Of a stretch of 64,000 nucleotides of DNA, positions 45,630-55,725 are shown one piece after another (position 1 is the first letter of the stretch; each line of letters starts with the position of its first letter). A program made the translations under genes and the position numbers. Source of the DNA: Methanoregula sp. UBA247 (GTDB taxonomy: Archaea; Halobacteriota; Methanomicrobia; Methanomicrobiales; Methanospirillaceae). Below the pieces are notes generated by a model, which searched no databases, was not told the DNA's origin, and saw only the letters and a program-made list of their open reading frames with translations. Where the stretch lies: positions 1 through 64,000 of the forward strand of contig DADR01000042.1 in the NCBI GenBank assembly GCA_002495055.1, given 5' to 3'.

Positions 45630-46787
45630 ATGCGGAATTTTGTTTCTCAACGTGCTCAGGAGATCCCGCCGTCAGGAATCAGGAAATTCTTCGATCTTGC
45701 TCTCACGATGGAGGATGTCATATCGCTGGGTGTTGGCGAACCTGATTTTCGTACTCCCTGGAATATCTGCGAGTCAAGCATTTATTCAATAGAGCAGGGT
45801 GTGACATCATATACACCCAACAAAGGTCTGCCGGTACTCCGCGAAACTCTCTCCACCTATCTGCAGAAACACTACAATCTTCCCTATAACAGTGACAATG
45901 AAATTATCATCACAAGCGGTGTTTCAGAAGCGCTTGATATTGCGATCCGGGCAATTGTGAACCCGGGTGATGAAGTGCTGATTGCGCAGCCAAGTTACGT
46001 CTCTTATGCCCCCTGTGTTACCCTGGCAGGTGGTATTCCGGTTCCTGTTCAATGTACTGAATCCGACAGGTTCAAACTCAACCCGGATGCACTTCAGGAA
46101 AAGATCACCGGGAAAACAAAAGCCCTTATCATCAATTTCCCGAACAATCCAACGGGTGCTGTTATGAACCGGAAAGATCTGGCAGCGATCGCGGATATTA
46201 TCATTGATAAGGATCTGCTTCTCATAACAGATGAGGTGTATGCAGAGCTCTCCTACGAGGGAAGCCATGTTGCTGCAGCTACCGTTAGTGATCTCTGGCA
46301 GCGGACAATTACACTCAATGGCTTCTCCAAAGCATATGCGATGACCGGATGGCGTGTCGGGTATCTCTGCGCTCCCAAAGAGCTTTGTGAAGCAGTCCTT
46401 AAGATCCACCAGTATGTGATGCTCTGCGCACCCGTGATGGGGCAGGTTGGAGCGCTTGAAGCAATTCGCTCCGCAGAAGAGGATAAAAACAATATGGTCC
46501 AGGAGTACCGCCTGAGACGCAATATGTTTGTTGCAGGGTTAAACCGCATTGGTCTTCCGACACATGTTCCTGAGGGGGCATTCTATGCATTTCCCTCGGT
46601 AAAAGGCACCGGACTTTCGGACACCGTGTTTGCTGAGCGACTGTTAAAGGAGCAACGGGTTGCTGTGGTACCGGGCAGTGTTTTTGGTGTTGGCGGAGAA
46701 AACAATCTGCGCTGTGCATATGCGGTATCCAGAAAGCAGCTTACCGAAGCACTCGGGCGGATGGAATCGTTCCTCAACAGTCTCTGA
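45630..46787 (+). CDS. Class I/II PLP-dependent aminotransferase
   Basis: The 385-residue fold-type I aminotransferase has LGVGEPDFRTPWNI near the N-terminus, NFPNNPTGAV (about 172-181), DEVYAELSYEG and the PLP lysine in GFSKAYAMTGWRVGY. The sequence suggests an aspartate or aromatic aminotransferase-like enzyme; the substrate is not settled. I prefer ATG at 45630, since GGTG at 45621-45624 lies properly before it; the in-frame GTG at 45624 would add two residues. Likely co-transcribed with the Lrp-type regulator. Confidence 0.9.
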   Translation: MRNFVSQRAQEIPPSGIRKFFDLALTMEDVISLGVGEPDFRTPWNICESSIYSIEQGVTSYTPNKGLPVLRETLSTYLQKHYNLPYNSDNEIIITSGVSEALDIAIRAIVNPGDEVLIAQPSYVSYAPCVTLAGGIPVPVQCTESDRFKLNPDALQEKITGKTKALIINFPNNPTGAVMNRKDLAAIADIIIDKDLLLITDEVYAELSYEGSHVAAATVSDLWQRTITLNGFSKAYAMTGWRVGYLCAPKELCEAVLKIHQYVMLCAPVMGQVGALEAIRSAEEDKNNMVQEYRLRRNMFVAGLNRIGLPTHVPEGAFYAFPSVKGTGLSDTVFAERLLKEQRVAVVPGSVFGVGGENNLRCAYAVSRKQLTEALGRMESFLNSL

Positions 46788-46898
46788 TATCTATCGGTCT
46801 TAATCCTGCCAGGACCATTTTTTCATCCTGTTTTGTTAAGGGAACCTGTTCTAAGCATACTTTATTTTGCATCTCGATCAATACTACTTGATATTACA

Positions 46899-47912
46899 AT
46901 GAGTTGCACGATCATCGTTGGTGGATTTTTTGGGGATGAGGGAAAGGGTAAGATTGTTGCCCATATTGCATACAAGGACAAACCCGTTATCATCTCCCGC
47001 GGCGGTGTGGGGCCGAATGCCGGACACACTGTCCAGATTGGCGACCGTGAATATGGTGTCCGCATGGTGCCTTCCGGTTTTGTTTATAAACAAGCCAAAC
47101 TCTGTATTGGCAGCGGTGTCCTTGTCGATCCCCGGATCCTGAAACATGAAGTCGAAATGCTCGATGTGAAAGGTAGGATATTTGTTGATAAACGCTGCGG
47201 TCTCATTACTGAAGATCACATTACAAGGGATAAGGGGAGTGACCATCTCTCAAAGAAGATCGGGAGTACTGGATCGGGATGTGGACCTGCGAATTCTGAC
47301 CGGGTGATGAGGATTTCTCCTCAGGCAAAGGATGTACCAGAGCTTGCCGAATATTTACTTGACGTACCGAAAGCGATTGACGATGAGCTCAAACAAGGCA
47401 GGATGGTACTGCTTGAAGGGACGCAGGGTTTTGGTATCTCTCTCTACTATGGAACGTATCCTTTTGTAACAAGCAAGGACACCTCGGCTTCCCAGATCGC
47501 AGCGGATAATGGTGTAGGACCGACAAAAATTGACGATGTGATTGTTGTATTCAAGGCATATCCCACACGGGTTGGCGAAGGCCCGTTCAGTACCGAGATG
47601 ACGTCTGCAAAATCCGATTCAATGGGAATCCAGGAGTTTGGAACGGTTACCCACCGGAAGCGACGTATTGGTGGATGGGACGGGGACATGGCCCGTTATT
47701 CAGCGATGATAAATGGGTGCACCCAGGCTGCGATTACGGGTATTGATCGGGTGGATAAAAGCTGTTTTGGAGTGACGGAGTACGGGAAGCTGACGAAGAA
47801 AGCAAAGGACTTTTTAAAGGCTGCAGAGGACGATATTGGCAGTCCAGTCACCCTCATATCCACCGGACCAGAAATGACTCAGATTATTGATTTGAGGGAA
47901 AAACAGACATGA
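46899..47912 (+). CDS. purA: Adenylosuccinate synthetase, short archaeal type
   Basis: The enzyme joins IMP and aspartate using GTP in AMP synthesis. It has VGGFFGDEGKGK (P-loop, about residues 7-18), PNAGHTV and GTQGFGIS. From the ATG at 46899 it has 337 residues, the compact archaeal form that lacks bacterial insertions. The upstream in-frame start at 46833 gives an implausible hydrophobic leader. A TATA-like ATACTTTATTTTG about 33 bases upstream fits. Its stop overlaps the next gene by ATGA. Confidence 0.94.
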   Translation: MSCTIIVGGFFGDEGKGKIVAHIAYKDKPVIISRGGVGPNAGHTVQIGDREYGVRMVPSGFVYKQAKLCIGSGVLVDPRILKHEVEMLDVKGRIFVDKRCGLITEDHITRDKGSDHLSKKIGSTGSGCGPANSDRVMRISPQAKDVPELAEYLLDVPKAIDDELKQGRMVLLEGTQGFGISLYYGTYPFVTSKDTSASQIAADNGVGPTKIDDVIVVFKAYPTRVGEGPFSTEMTSAKSDSMGIQEFGTVTHRKRRIGGWDGDMARYSAMINGCTQAAITGIDRVDKSCFGVTEYGKLTKKAKDFLKAAEDDIGSPVTLISTGPEMTQIIDLREKQT

Positions 47913-48094
47913 GACGTTCACTCATGGACATACTGTGTTGCCCGGTATGTAAAGGGGATCTCACTCTCAAGGTTGAAAAGGAGGATGAGACGGAAATCCT
48001 TGAGGGCGGGTTGCTCTGTTCAGAGTGCGGCGTAAATTATCCCATTCACGATGGTATTCCCAATCTTCTTCCAATAACATCCCAGAAAAAATGA
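47909..48094 (+). CDS. trm112: Trm112-like zinc-binding methyltransferase activator
   Basis: The 61-residue protein has LMDILCCPVCKGDL and LLCSECGVNYPIHDGIPNLLP, giving two CxxC pairs for zinc and the conserved C-terminal IPNLLP. It matches the Trm112/YcaR family, whose members activate several tRNA, rRNA and release-factor methyltransferases in archaea. It overlaps purA by four bases, so their translation is coupled. Confidence 0.88.
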   Translation: MRRSLMDILCCPVCKGDLTLKVEKEDETEILEGGLLCSECGVNYPIHDGIPNLLPITSQKK

Positions 48095-48109
48095 AAAACA
48101 GGAGCAGGA

Positions 48110-48682
48110 ATGAATTTTCCATTCGCAATTACCATTCTCACTGCTCAGAATCCGGGTTTACATGAAAATTCTTTTGAATTTTATCTTAACCGGTTAGGAA
48201 TCAATTTAATTGAAATTCCCCGGGAAAATGTCTGGGCAGAGATTGGTGGTACCCTGCGATTAATTTTTATAAACCGGGGAGCACCCACCCACCTTACAAT
48301 ATCTTCTCCAGATGGCGGAATGTTTACCGATTTTTTCCACGAGAATATGTATGTTGTTGATGAGACCGTATTGGCCATCCCTTTACGAAAAGACAGCCCT
48401 GAAGGTTTTTTTATACTTGAGATTATCACGGGATACGGAGGAATGAAAACCTCCCTTCGTGTTGATGTCATACCAGGTGTGAGTATACAGAAACCTGCCA
48501 CAAAGGAAGAACCCCCACTCCAACCAGTTGCCCATGGACGTCCCCATCTCCTTATGATCATGATGGGAATTGCATTAATTCTCTATAGTGCATTCCTCTA
48601 CACGAAAATTGAATTTCTCAATACCGCTGCATTTATCATACTCATCGTTGGTGCTCTCTACACATGGTACCGTCAGCAATAG
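48110..48682 (+). CDS. Unknown protein with two C-terminal membrane spans
   Basis: The 190-residue protein is not recognised. The first ~125 residues are beta-rich and soluble; residues 147-187 form two hydrophobic spans separated by YTKIEFLN, so it is tail-anchored. Most of it is then probably outside or inside as one domain. GGAG at 48101-48104 gives a good start. It overlaps cbiB by 19 bases and belongs to the purA-pdxT operon. A methanogen-wide conserved hypothetical family is possible. Confidence 0.7.
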   Translation: MNFPFAITILTAQNPGLHENSFEFYLNRLGINLIEIPRENVWAEIGGTLRLIFINRGAPTHLTISSPDGGMFTDFFHENMYVVDETVLAIPLRKDSPEGFFILEIITGYGGMKTSLRVDVIPGVSIQKPATKEEPPLQPVAHGRPHLLMIMMGIALILYSAFLYTKIEFLNTAAFIILIVGALYTWYRQQ

Positions 48683-49605
48683 AGACGGGAGTAACGGTAT
48701 TATTTGCCGCTCTTGTTGTTGATCGTCTTATCGGTGACCCGCATTCGCCATGGCATCCTGTTGCCCTTCTCGGCCGATTTATCGGGTGGTGGGGCAAACC
48801 ACATAAGTACTCCCCGGAAATCCAGCGTTTTGCAGGTGTGTTTTTCTGGCTGGTCACTGTACTCCTGTTCACACTGCCATTTTATTATTTTACAACAATT
48901 GCTCCTTGGTACCTTTATCTGGTCATTGCGCCACTCCTTCTCAAATGCTGTTTTGCCTGGCGCTCACTCGAAGAACATACGTATGCAGTCGTGACTGCAT
49001 TGAATGCAGGGGTGGAAGACGGGAGGGTGCAGGTCAAAATGCTGGTATCACGGGATACCACACATCTTGACCGGGCGCAAATTCTTTCGGCTGGGTATGA
49101 ATCGATGACCGAAAACCTCACTGATAGCATCATCTCCCCGCTGTTTTATTTTTCCTTATTCGGGCTTTCCGGTGCGGCCTTCTACCGTGCAGCCAACACG
49201 ATGGATGCGATGCTCGGATACCGTGATGAACGGATAAGATTAGGCTGGTGCTCTGCACGCATGGACGACGCACTGAATTTCGTTCCCGCCCGGCTTACGG
49301 TAGTGTTGCTGCTGGTATATTTTGCCTTCATAGGCACGTTTTCAGATGCAGTTCAGGTGTTGCGTCGTGACGGTCGCCAACGTCCTGGTTTTAATGGCGG
49401 AATTGTTATGGCAGTAATGGCAGGGGGAACCGGCATACAATTCGTAAAGTCCGGTGTTTATACAATTGGTGATGAAAAAAGAACACTTGACGACGGAGGT
49501 CCTGATGTTATGAAAGCTTGCCGGGTCGTAACTATCGCTTTTGCAGTGCTAGCCAGTGGTACTCTGATTTTATTGGGATCTTTGATCAATAGTACCGGCA
49601 TATGA
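48664..49605 (+). CDS. cbiB: Adenosylcobinamide-phosphate synthase
   Basis: The 313-residue integral membrane enzyme attaches the aminopropanol phosphate arm to adenosylcobyric acid in cobalamin biosynthesis. Hallmarks are [19 protein letters not shown] at the N-terminus, [29 protein letters not shown] and [15 protein letters not shown]. Four to five membrane spans are visible. Methanogens need corrinoids for methyltransferase Mtr and, here, for class II ribonucleotide reductase encoded 2 kb downstream. Start overlaps the preceding gene by 19 bases and the stop overlaps pdxS by ATGA. Confidence 0.92.
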   Translation: MVPSAIETGVTVLFAALVVDRLIGDPHSPWHPVALLGRFIGWWGKPHKYSPEIQRFAGVFFWLVTVLLFTLPFYYFTTIAPWYLYLVIAPLLLKCCFAWRSLEEHTYAVVTALNAGVEDGRVQVKMLVSRDTTHLDRAQILSAGYESMTENLTDSIISPLFYFSLFGLSGAAFYRAANTMDAMLGYRDERIRLGWCSARMDDALNFVPARLTVVLLLVYFAFIGTFSDAVQVLRRDGRQRPGFNGGIVMAVMAGGTGIQFVKSGVYTIGDEKRTLDDGGPDVMKACRVVTIAFAVLASGTLILLGSLINSTGI

Positions 49606-50498
49606 AACTTGAAGAACTGAGATTTGGTACTGAGCTTCTCAAGCGCGGCTTTGCATCCATGCAGAAAGGGGGTGTCATCATGGATGTGGTCAATGCCGAC
49701 CAGGCTAAGATTGCCGAAGAAGCTGGTGCCGTCGCAGTCATGTCACTGGAACGGGTGCCTTCTGATATCCGGAAAATGGGGGGCGTTGCCCGAATGGCGG
49801 ACCCGGAAAAAGTTATTGAGATTATTGATGCTGTTTCTATTCCGGTCATGGGCAAGGTGCGTATTGGCCATTTTGTAGAAGCACAGGTCTTGGAAATTCT
49901 CGGTGTTGATATGATCGATGAGAGTGAGGTTCTGACTCCGGCCGATGAGCAATACCATATCGATAAAAAACTTTTCAAGATCCCCTTTGTCTGCGGTGCC
50001 CGTGATCTGGGAGAAGCGCTCCGCAGGATCAACGAGGGTGCTGCGATGATCCGGACCAAGGGTGAAGCAGGAACCGGCAACGTTGTCGAGGCAGTCCGGC
50101 ATATGCGCAATATCATGGGAGAAATCCGAATACTCAAAGGCATGGACCACCAGGAGATGATCGATTATGCACGGGAAATCGAAGCCCCCGCAGAACTGGT
50201 TATTGAGTGCTCTGAACGCGGAAGGCTCCCGGTTGTGAACTTCTCAGCCGGAGGTATTGCCACACCATCGGATGCCGCAATGATGATGCAGCTGGGTGCC
50301 GATGGTGTTTTTGTTGGATCCGGGATTTTTAAATCCTCCAGCCCCGAGCGCATGGCAAAGGCAATAGTCGAGGCGGTCAATCATTTCAACGAGGCATCGG
50401 TAATCGCCCGGGTGAGCAAGGGTCTTGGAGATGCAATGCCTGGGCTTGATATCCACACCCTCAGGGACGATGAGGTGCTTCAGACCCGTGGCCGTTAA
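49602..50498 (+). CDS. pdxS: Pyridoxal 5'-phosphate synthase, PdxS subunit
   Basis: The 298-residue (beta/alpha)8 enzyme makes PLP from ribose 5-phosphate, glyceraldehyde 3-phosphate and ammonia delivered by PdxT. It has [11 protein letters not shown], the [10 protein letters not shown] segment, the catalytic lysine in MGKVRIGHF (about residue 85), and [14 protein letters not shown] followed by [11 protein letters not shown]. Highly conserved throughout. It overlaps cbiB by four bases, and pdxT starts inside its last codons. Confidence 0.97.
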   Translation: MKLEELRFGTELLKRGFASMQKGGVIMDVVNADQAKIAEEAGAVAVMSLERVPSDIRKMGGVARMADPEKVIEIIDAVSIPVMGKVRIGHFVEAQVLEILGVDMIDESEVLTPADEQYHIDKKLFKIPFVCGARDLGEALRRINEGAAMIRTKGEAGTGNVVEAVRHMRNIMGEIRILKGMDHQEMIDYAREIEAPAELVIECSERGRLPVVNFSAGGIATPSDAAMMMQLGADGVFVGSGIFKSSSPERMAKAIVEAVNHFNEASVIARVSKGLGDAMPGLDIHTLRDDEVLQTRGR

Positions 50499-51078
50499 GA
50501 TCGGCGTACTTGCGCTCCAGGGAAATGTAAGCGAACATATCGATGCTTTCAGGCTGGCGCTTAAAAAAACAGGGCAGGAGGCATCATCCGAAGTTTTTGA
50601 AGTCAGGCACCCTGCAGACCTTGCAGGATGCAATGCCCTTGCGATTCCCGGAGGGGAATCGACAACTATCTCCCGCCTCATTGACAAGAACCACATGTAC
50701 GAGCCGATACGCTCGTTTCCCGGCGGTATTTTTGCTACCTGTGCCGGCATGGTGCTTATGGCGACCCAGGTTGATGATACACGTATCCATTCGCTGGGCC
50801 TTATCGAAATGAAGGTGGATCGGAACGCTTTCGGGCGGCAGAGGGAATCGTTTGAAGCAGACCTCCCGATCAAAGAGCTTAAAGGAGACCCGTTCCATGC
50901 GATTTTTATCCGTGCACCGGTTGCGACAATCATAGGTACTGGGGTTACCGTGCTCTACCGGATGGATCAGGGAATAGTTGCAGTTGAGTACGGGAAGTAC
51001 ATGGCGCTCTCGTTCCACCCGGAACTTTCGTGTGATACCCGGCTTCATGAGCGGTTTTTAAAGAATCTTGGCATTTGA
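50488..51078 (+). CDS. pdxT: Pyridoxal 5'-phosphate synthase, PdxT glutaminase
   Basis: The 196-residue glutamine amidotransferase supplies ammonia to PdxS. It has IGVLALQGN at the start, IPGGESTT, the nucleophile in [10 protein letters not shown] and the catalytic His/Glu pair in SFHPELS. I choose the GTG at 50488 ([12 protein letters not shown]), because it matches the family N-terminus and GAGGTG at 50472-50477 lies upstream. ATG at 50470 and 50425 would add 6 or 21 residues from within the pdxS frame region. It overlaps pdxS by 11 bases. Confidence 0.94.
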   Translation: MAVKIGVLALQGNVSEHIDAFRLALKKTGQEASSEVFEVRHPADLAGCNALAIPGGESTTISRLIDKNHMYEPIRSFPGGIFATCAGMVLMATQVDDTRIHSLGLIEMKVDRNAFGRQRESFEADLPIKELKGDPFHAIFIRAPVATIIGTGVTVLYRMDQGIVAVEYGKYMALSFHPELSCDTRLHERFLKNLGI

Positions 51079-51178
51079 TTCCTGTCAGATAAAAAGGAAA
51101 TGCTTCATTCTGTCTCGGGTGGTCATCATGAATAGTGCAGGTCTCCCTTGGTAAAATGCAGGATAAAATACTGAATTG

Positions 51179-52948
51179 ATGAGTAAAATATGTTTAATAT
51201 CTCAGTCGTCACTAAGTCCCTGGGGGGAACTGAGGGAGAGTACAGGTAATCTGATGACTTCATCGCAGTTCGTTGAAAGCATCCTGTCGGCACGCTATCT
51301 ACACGGGGAAGAAAAAACCTTCGAGGATATCTGCCGGCGCGTTGCGTGGGCTGTTGCAGGTGACGATAAAGAAGCGACCGGTTTTTACAATATCATGATC
51401 TCCTTGCGGTTCTTACCTAACTCCCCCACCCTCATGAATGCCGGAACAGATATAGGGCAGCTCTCTGCTTGTTTCGTTCTGCCGGTCCCGGATTCTATCA
51501 ACGGGATCTTCGATGCAATGAAAAACGGTGCTATCATTCATAAGACCGGAGGGGGAACCGGGTATAATTTCTCGAACATTAGACCGAAAGGTTCCCGTGT
51601 GCAATCTACGGATGGTGTTGCTTCAGGTCCGGTATCATTTATGGGAATCTTCAATGCAGCTACCGAAGTCATCAGGCAGGGTGGTCGCCGCCGTGGAGCC
51701 AACATGGGGATACTGAACGTCTGGCATCCTGATATCCTGTCATTTCTGTCAGCAAAAGCACGGGAGGGGGATATTGCCAACTTTAACCTCTCCGTTATGG
51801 TCAATGAAAAATTCATGGATCTCGTTTCCCGGAAGATGTTTGATACTGTCTGGATCACCCATCCCTCTTCCGGTGAATCGTTGACGGTTGGGCAGATTTG
51901 GTCAGGAATAGTGGACGGAATCTGGAAAAACGGTGAGCCCGGCTTGCTTTTTTATGAGGAGATCAACCGGTCCAATCCCCTGCCTGACCTTGGTACCATC
52001 GACACGACCAATCCCTGCGGTGAACAACCGTTGCTCCCGTATGAGAGTTGTGTTCTTGGTAGTATCAATCTGGCTTCATTTGTGCAAAACGGGATACTTG
52101 ATGAGCACGAACTGGACGATACTGTGCGAACAGCCGTTCGGTTCCTTGACAAAGTCATAGACAAAAATGTCTATCCAATTCCGGCAATTGAAGAAGCAAC
52201 GAAAAAAACCCGGAAGATTGGTCTGGGACTTATGGGCGTTCATGATGCCCTTCTTATGATTGGGGTGCCATACGATTCTGTAAAAGGAAGAACCTGGTGC
52301 GAACACGTTATGCAGAAGGTAACAGCTACTGCTGTGGATGAATCGCGACGAATGGCGGAAAAATACGGGGCATTCCCGGCATGGAAAGGGAGTACCTGGA
52401 AAGCGTTCCCGATGAGGAATGCGGCGCTGACCTCTCTAGCGCCGACCGGAACATTATCCCTGCTTGCCGGGTGCTCAAGCGGTATCGAACCGGTTTTTTC
52501 GTTTGCCTACTCCCGCAGGAACACTACTGGCAAGTCGTTTATCATTGTTAATCCGGTGTTCCGTAAAAATCTAAAAAAAACTCTCGCAACGATGAAGCTG
52601 ACACAAGAAGAGCGGACGAAACGGGAAAATGACGTTATTTCTCACGTCCACAAGACCGGAACCATCCAGGACCTGCATTGGCTCCCGGATGAATTCCTGG
52701 CCCTCTTTAAGACCGCTCTGGATATCCACTGGAAGGACCATATACTGATGCAGGCAGCATTTCAGAAGTTTGTCCATGCCTCCATCAGTAAAACTATTAA
52801 CCTGCCGAACAGCGCAACAAAGGAGGATTGTGCAGATGCGCTCCTCATGGCATGGAAGTTCAGGCTGAAAGGGATCACGATATACCGGACCGGCAGCAGG
52901 AAAAATGCAGTTCTTTTCCTGAAAGATACCACATCGGACCCACGATAA
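51179..52948 (+). CDS. nrdJ: Adenosylcobalamin-dependent (class II) ribonucleotide reductase
   Basis: The 589-residue protein reduces ribonucleotides using a cobalamin-derived radical. Hallmarks are [38 protein letters not shown], the active-site [14 protein letters not shown] (about 278-291) and [20 protein letters not shown]. It ends soon after [10 protein letters not shown] and lacks the C-terminal zinc ribbon with redox cysteines found in most NrdJ proteins. Reducing power may then come by another route or a separate protein. The start could also be the ATG at 51254 (MTSSQF). It follows cobalamin and PLP genes but has its own 100-base spacer. Confidence 0.93.
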   Translation: MSKICLISQSSLSPWGELRESTGNLMTSSQFVESILSARYLHGEEKTFEDICRRVAWAVAGDDKEATGFYNIMISLRFLPNSPTLMNAGTDIGQLSACFVLPVPDSINGIFDAMKNGAIIHKTGGGTGYNFSNIRPKGSRVQSTDGVASGPVSFMGIFNAATEVIRQGGRRRGANMGILNVWHPDILSFLSAKAREGDIANFNLSVMVNEKFMDLVSRKMFDTVWITHPSSGESLTVGQIWSGIVDGIWKNGEPGLLFYEEINRSNPLPDLGTIDTTNPCGEQPLLPYESCVLGSINLASFVQNGILDEHELDDTVRTAVRFLDKVIDKNVYPIPAIEEATKKTRKIGLGLMGVHDALLMIGVPYDSVKGRTWCEHVMQKVTATAVDESRRMAEKYGAFPAWKGSTWKAFPMRNAALTSLAPTGTLSLLAGCSSGIEPVFSFAYSRRNTTGKSFIIVNPVFRKNLKKTLATMKLTQEERTKRENDVISHVHKTGTIQDLHWLPDEFLALFKTALDIHWKDHILMQAAFQKFVHASISKTINLPNSATKEDCADALLMAWKFRLKGITIYRTGSRKNAVLFLKDTTSDPR

Positions 52949-53131
52949 GAAAAGCCTGTAAAATATGAGTACCTGGCACCAGGCATACAGAATGTGCATT
53001 CCAGGAAAAATCCTGATAAGACGGATCGATTAAAGCGTCTGCAGTCCCCTTGCCCTGCACACCTGCCGCGATATTATTTATTCACAATCCTGCAATACTA
53101 GTGAAAATGAATATCATGACGGGGAGTCATC

Positions 53132-54745
53132 ATGGATAAAGTTTTGATTATCGGTCACCGGCAACCGGATACAGACTGCATTGCGAGCGTGATCGGATAC
53201 GCGGCGTTTAAAAACCACTCGGAGCCGGACAAGTACCTTGCTGCCCGCTGCGGGGAACTAAACGCAGAGACATGTTTTGCACTCGAGACCTTCAGTATAA
53301 AACCACCGGTCCTTATCGATAGCGTGGAACCGCGCGTTTCTGACCTCAAGATTGCGCGGATCAGCGTGACACAGGAGATCCCTACCATTAATGTTGCCGC
53401 GCTCATGGACAAGCACGACATCCGGAACGTGCCGGTGACCGATGACCATGGAAAACTTATCGGGGTGGTGGGTGAACACGGGCTTGCCCGTGCGTATGTC
53501 CACCAGCAGAAGATCGGCGAGCTTGCCCTCACACCGCTCCCTCTCGACACCCTCGCCCGGGTCCTCTCTGCCCGCGTGGTAGTGAGGGCAACGGAAATAC
53601 TCGGGGGCAGGGTCATTATTGCTTTTGATGAACCCGGTATTAGCAGCACGAAGCTGACGGAAAAAGACATCGCGGTTGTTGGCGATAACGAACCGATGCA
53701 GCTCGTACTTATTGCATCCGGCATTGCTGCGCTCATCATAGCAGACAAAGCACCCGTGGGAGATCAGGTAATCCGGGAGGCACAGGATCGGGGGGTCTCG
53801 CTCCTCGCCACAAACCTTGATGCATTCGGAGTCGGGACGATGATCAACCTCTCGCTCCCGGCCCGAATGATGATGGAGACGGATATCCCCAGGCTTTCAC
53901 TATCCGATACTATCGTGCAGGCAAAACTGACCGTGTACAATTCCAAGTTCCGTTCTGCCTGCATTGTTGAGAAGGACGGTACCCTCCGCGGCATCGTAAC
54001 AAGGACAACACTCCTTGCCGATGTGCACAAACCGATCATTCTCCTTGACCACAACGAGTTTACCCAGGCAGTAGAGGGGATCGATGATGCAGAGATCCTC
54101 GAAATTATCGACCATCACCGGCTCGGTGCCATCTCAACATTAAAGCCGGTGAAATTTTTAAATGATCCTGTCGGCTCCACTTCAACGATCATCACGGAAA
54201 AATACCGGGAAGCGGGCATCACGCCGCCACCTGCAATCGCAGGTATCCTCCTTGCCGGCATCCTGTCAGATACGCTCGTTCTGAGAATGTCCACAACAAC
54301 TTCAGAAGACCGCGATGCGGTCACATACCTCGCACCCATTGCCGGAGTCGACCCGGTCACGTTCGGAACGAGGATGCTGGAGAAGGGAATGAACCTTGAA
54401 GGCACTACAATAGAGGAGCTGCTCATGCGGGACACGAAACAGTATGATCTCTTTAAAAAGAGGGTCATCATTGCACAGGTGATGGTCCCTACATTCGAGT
54501 TCCCGCGTGTGAACGCCGATGAGATTCACCGCGAACTTACCAGGCTCCGTATGCAGAAGGGAGTGGACTTTTATCTTGGGATGTTCACGAGTACTGTTGA
54601 AAATGGGAGTGAACTCTTCGTCTCCGCAGAGAGTTCACTACTCACAAAACTGGAGCTCCGTGCCCAGCCTATCCGGCTTGGGAACATGATGTCGCGTAAA
54701 AAGGACATCCTTCCCTGGTTTGGAGAAAAGCTCCGTCAAAGCTGA
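53132..54745 (+). CDS. DHH-type manganese-dependent inorganic pyrophosphatase with CBS and DRTGG domains
   Basis: The 537-residue family II enzyme hydrolyses pyrophosphate. The N-terminal DHH motif is GHRQPDTDCIAS (residues 8-19), with LDHNE near 307 and IDHHRLGAIS near 329; the DHHA2 domain covers about 400-537 and ends in the RKKD segment. Between the two DHH halves lie a CBS pair (about 70-130 and 250-300) and a DRTGG domain (about 150-245), as in nucleotide-regulated CBS-PPases. AMP or ADP inhibition and ATP or Ap4A activation are typical of such proteins. GGGGAG is properly spaced before the ATG. A membrane pyrophosphatase is encoded 5 kb away. Confidence 0.9.
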   Translation: MDKVLIIGHRQPDTDCIASVIGYAAFKNHSEPDKYLAARCGELNAETCFALETFSIKPPVLIDSVEPRVSDLKIARISVTQEIPTINVAALMDKHDIRNVPVTDDHGKLIGVVGEHGLARAYVHQQKIGELALTPLPLDTLARVLSARVVVRATEILGGRVIIAFDEPGISSTKLTEKDIAVVGDNEPMQLVLIASGIAALIIADKAPVGDQVIREAQDRGVSLLATNLDAFGVGTMINLSLPARMMMETDIPRLSLSDTIVQAKLTVYNSKFRSACIVEKDGTLRGIVTRTTLLADVHKPIILLDHNEFTQAVEGIDDAEILEIIDHHRLGAISTLKPVKFLNDPVGSTSTIITEKYREAGITPPPAIAGILLAGILSDTLVLRMSTTTSEDRDAVTYLAPIAGVDPVTFGTRMLEKGMNLEGTTIEELLMRDTKQYDLFKKRVIIAQVMVPTFEFPRVNADEIHRELTRLRMQKGVDFYLGMFTSTVENGSELFVSAESSLLTKLELRAQPIRLGNMMSRKKDILPWFGEKLRQS

Positions 54746-54907
54746 CGGCGGTTCCGGTTTTCATCAATGGCTATAAAAAAATATGCGCTCCAAGTATGAC
54801 TGAAAAATCCAACCTGCCCTGTTTTTTCGAGATTTCGGACATATGTTCCAACCTCATCACGATGGTTTGATACTAATAAACTAGTTCCCTTCAGATAATA
54901 CACCGAA

Positions 54908-55624
54908 TTATATCTTCACTCGTTGCATTGCCGCAACTTTCAGTTCCCCTGGCATCAGCTCAATAGCATATCTCAACGCTGTTCTTGGCATCACCTTTTT
55001 GTTTTTTATCACGTAATCGAACACATCTTTCTGGTGCTTCCGGCTCGCTTCCTTGAGGAGCCAACCGTATCCTTTCTGCACCATGTCATCACTGTCAGTT
55101 AGCAGCAGGTCTGCAATTTCCATTGACTCTTTTAAGAATTTCCCGTGTTTTGCCGGAACGATCAAAGACACTGCAGCCGCCCTCCGCATCCAGCGGTTCT
55201 GCGACTGCGTCCACGATCTCAGCTCATCGACACAATCCGGGAATCTTTCCATGAAGTCCCCTACAGCATGGTTGCAGAAACCGTCGCATGCTGCCCAGTT
55301 GGTGATATAAGTATCGATCCAGTGACGGAATACCACCAGATCATCCCGTTCATATCTTCCTGAGATGGCTTGCGCCCAGTTTGAGACAATGAACGATTCC
55401 TCCATGTAACCAGAATGGTACAGCTCCTCGCAGAGGGCGAAGATCTCCGGTTTTTCCCGGTCTTTTACCACTTTCCAGTATTTCTTTGCAATCGCGATTA
55501 CCGTTGCCGTTTTTATGCCATAGCACGTGATCTTCTCTTTGAAAAACCTTAATGAGGTCTTCTGGATCTCCGGATCTGCGTGAATTTTTAGTTCCAGCCT
55601 TATTTGTGAAATTACCGGATCCAT
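54908..55624 (-). CDS. AlkD-like DNA alkylation repair protein
   Basis: The 238-residue protein consists of HEAT-like helical repeats of the AlkD family (DNA alkylation repair enzyme). Recognisable parts are FFKEKITCYGIKTATVIAIAKK, WDFCNHAVGDF-type segment here CDGFCNHAVGDFMERFP, NRWMRRAAAVSLIVPAKHG and DDMVQKGYGWLLKEASRK. AlkD removes alkylated purines from DNA without base flipping; some family members have other roles. The frame is intact. It lies close to a decayed flavodoxin gene transcribed in the same direction. Confidence 0.88.
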   Translation of the reverse strand: MDPVISQIRLELKIHADPEIQKTSLRFFKEKITCYGIKTATVIAIAKKYWKVVKDREKPEIFALCEELYHSGYMEESFIVSNWAQAISGRYERDDLVVFRHWIDTYITNWAACDGFCNHAVGDFMERFPDCVDELRSWTQSQNRWMRRAAAVSLIVPAKHGKFLKESMEIADLLLTDSDDMVQKGYGWLLKEASRKHQKDVFDYVIKNKKVMPRTALRYAIELMPGELKVAAMQRVKI

Positions 55625-55700
55625 GCAGAGTGATATGCAGGTGTGGGTGATAAGCGATACGAATTGAAAACCCGTTGGATCCCGGAAAAAATTCGTCTCG

Positions 55701-55722
55701 GGGAGTGCTCTTTCACACTCCC
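55701..55722 (-). terminator. Hairpin terminator after the flavodoxin pseudogene
   Basis: GGGAGTG/CACTCCC forms a perfect 7-base-pair stem with an 8-base loop (55701-55722). On the minus strand it is followed, within about 10 bases, by a run of six T. It follows the old flavodoxin stop codon by a few bases. Confidence 0.5.
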
Positions 55723-55725
55723 GAC

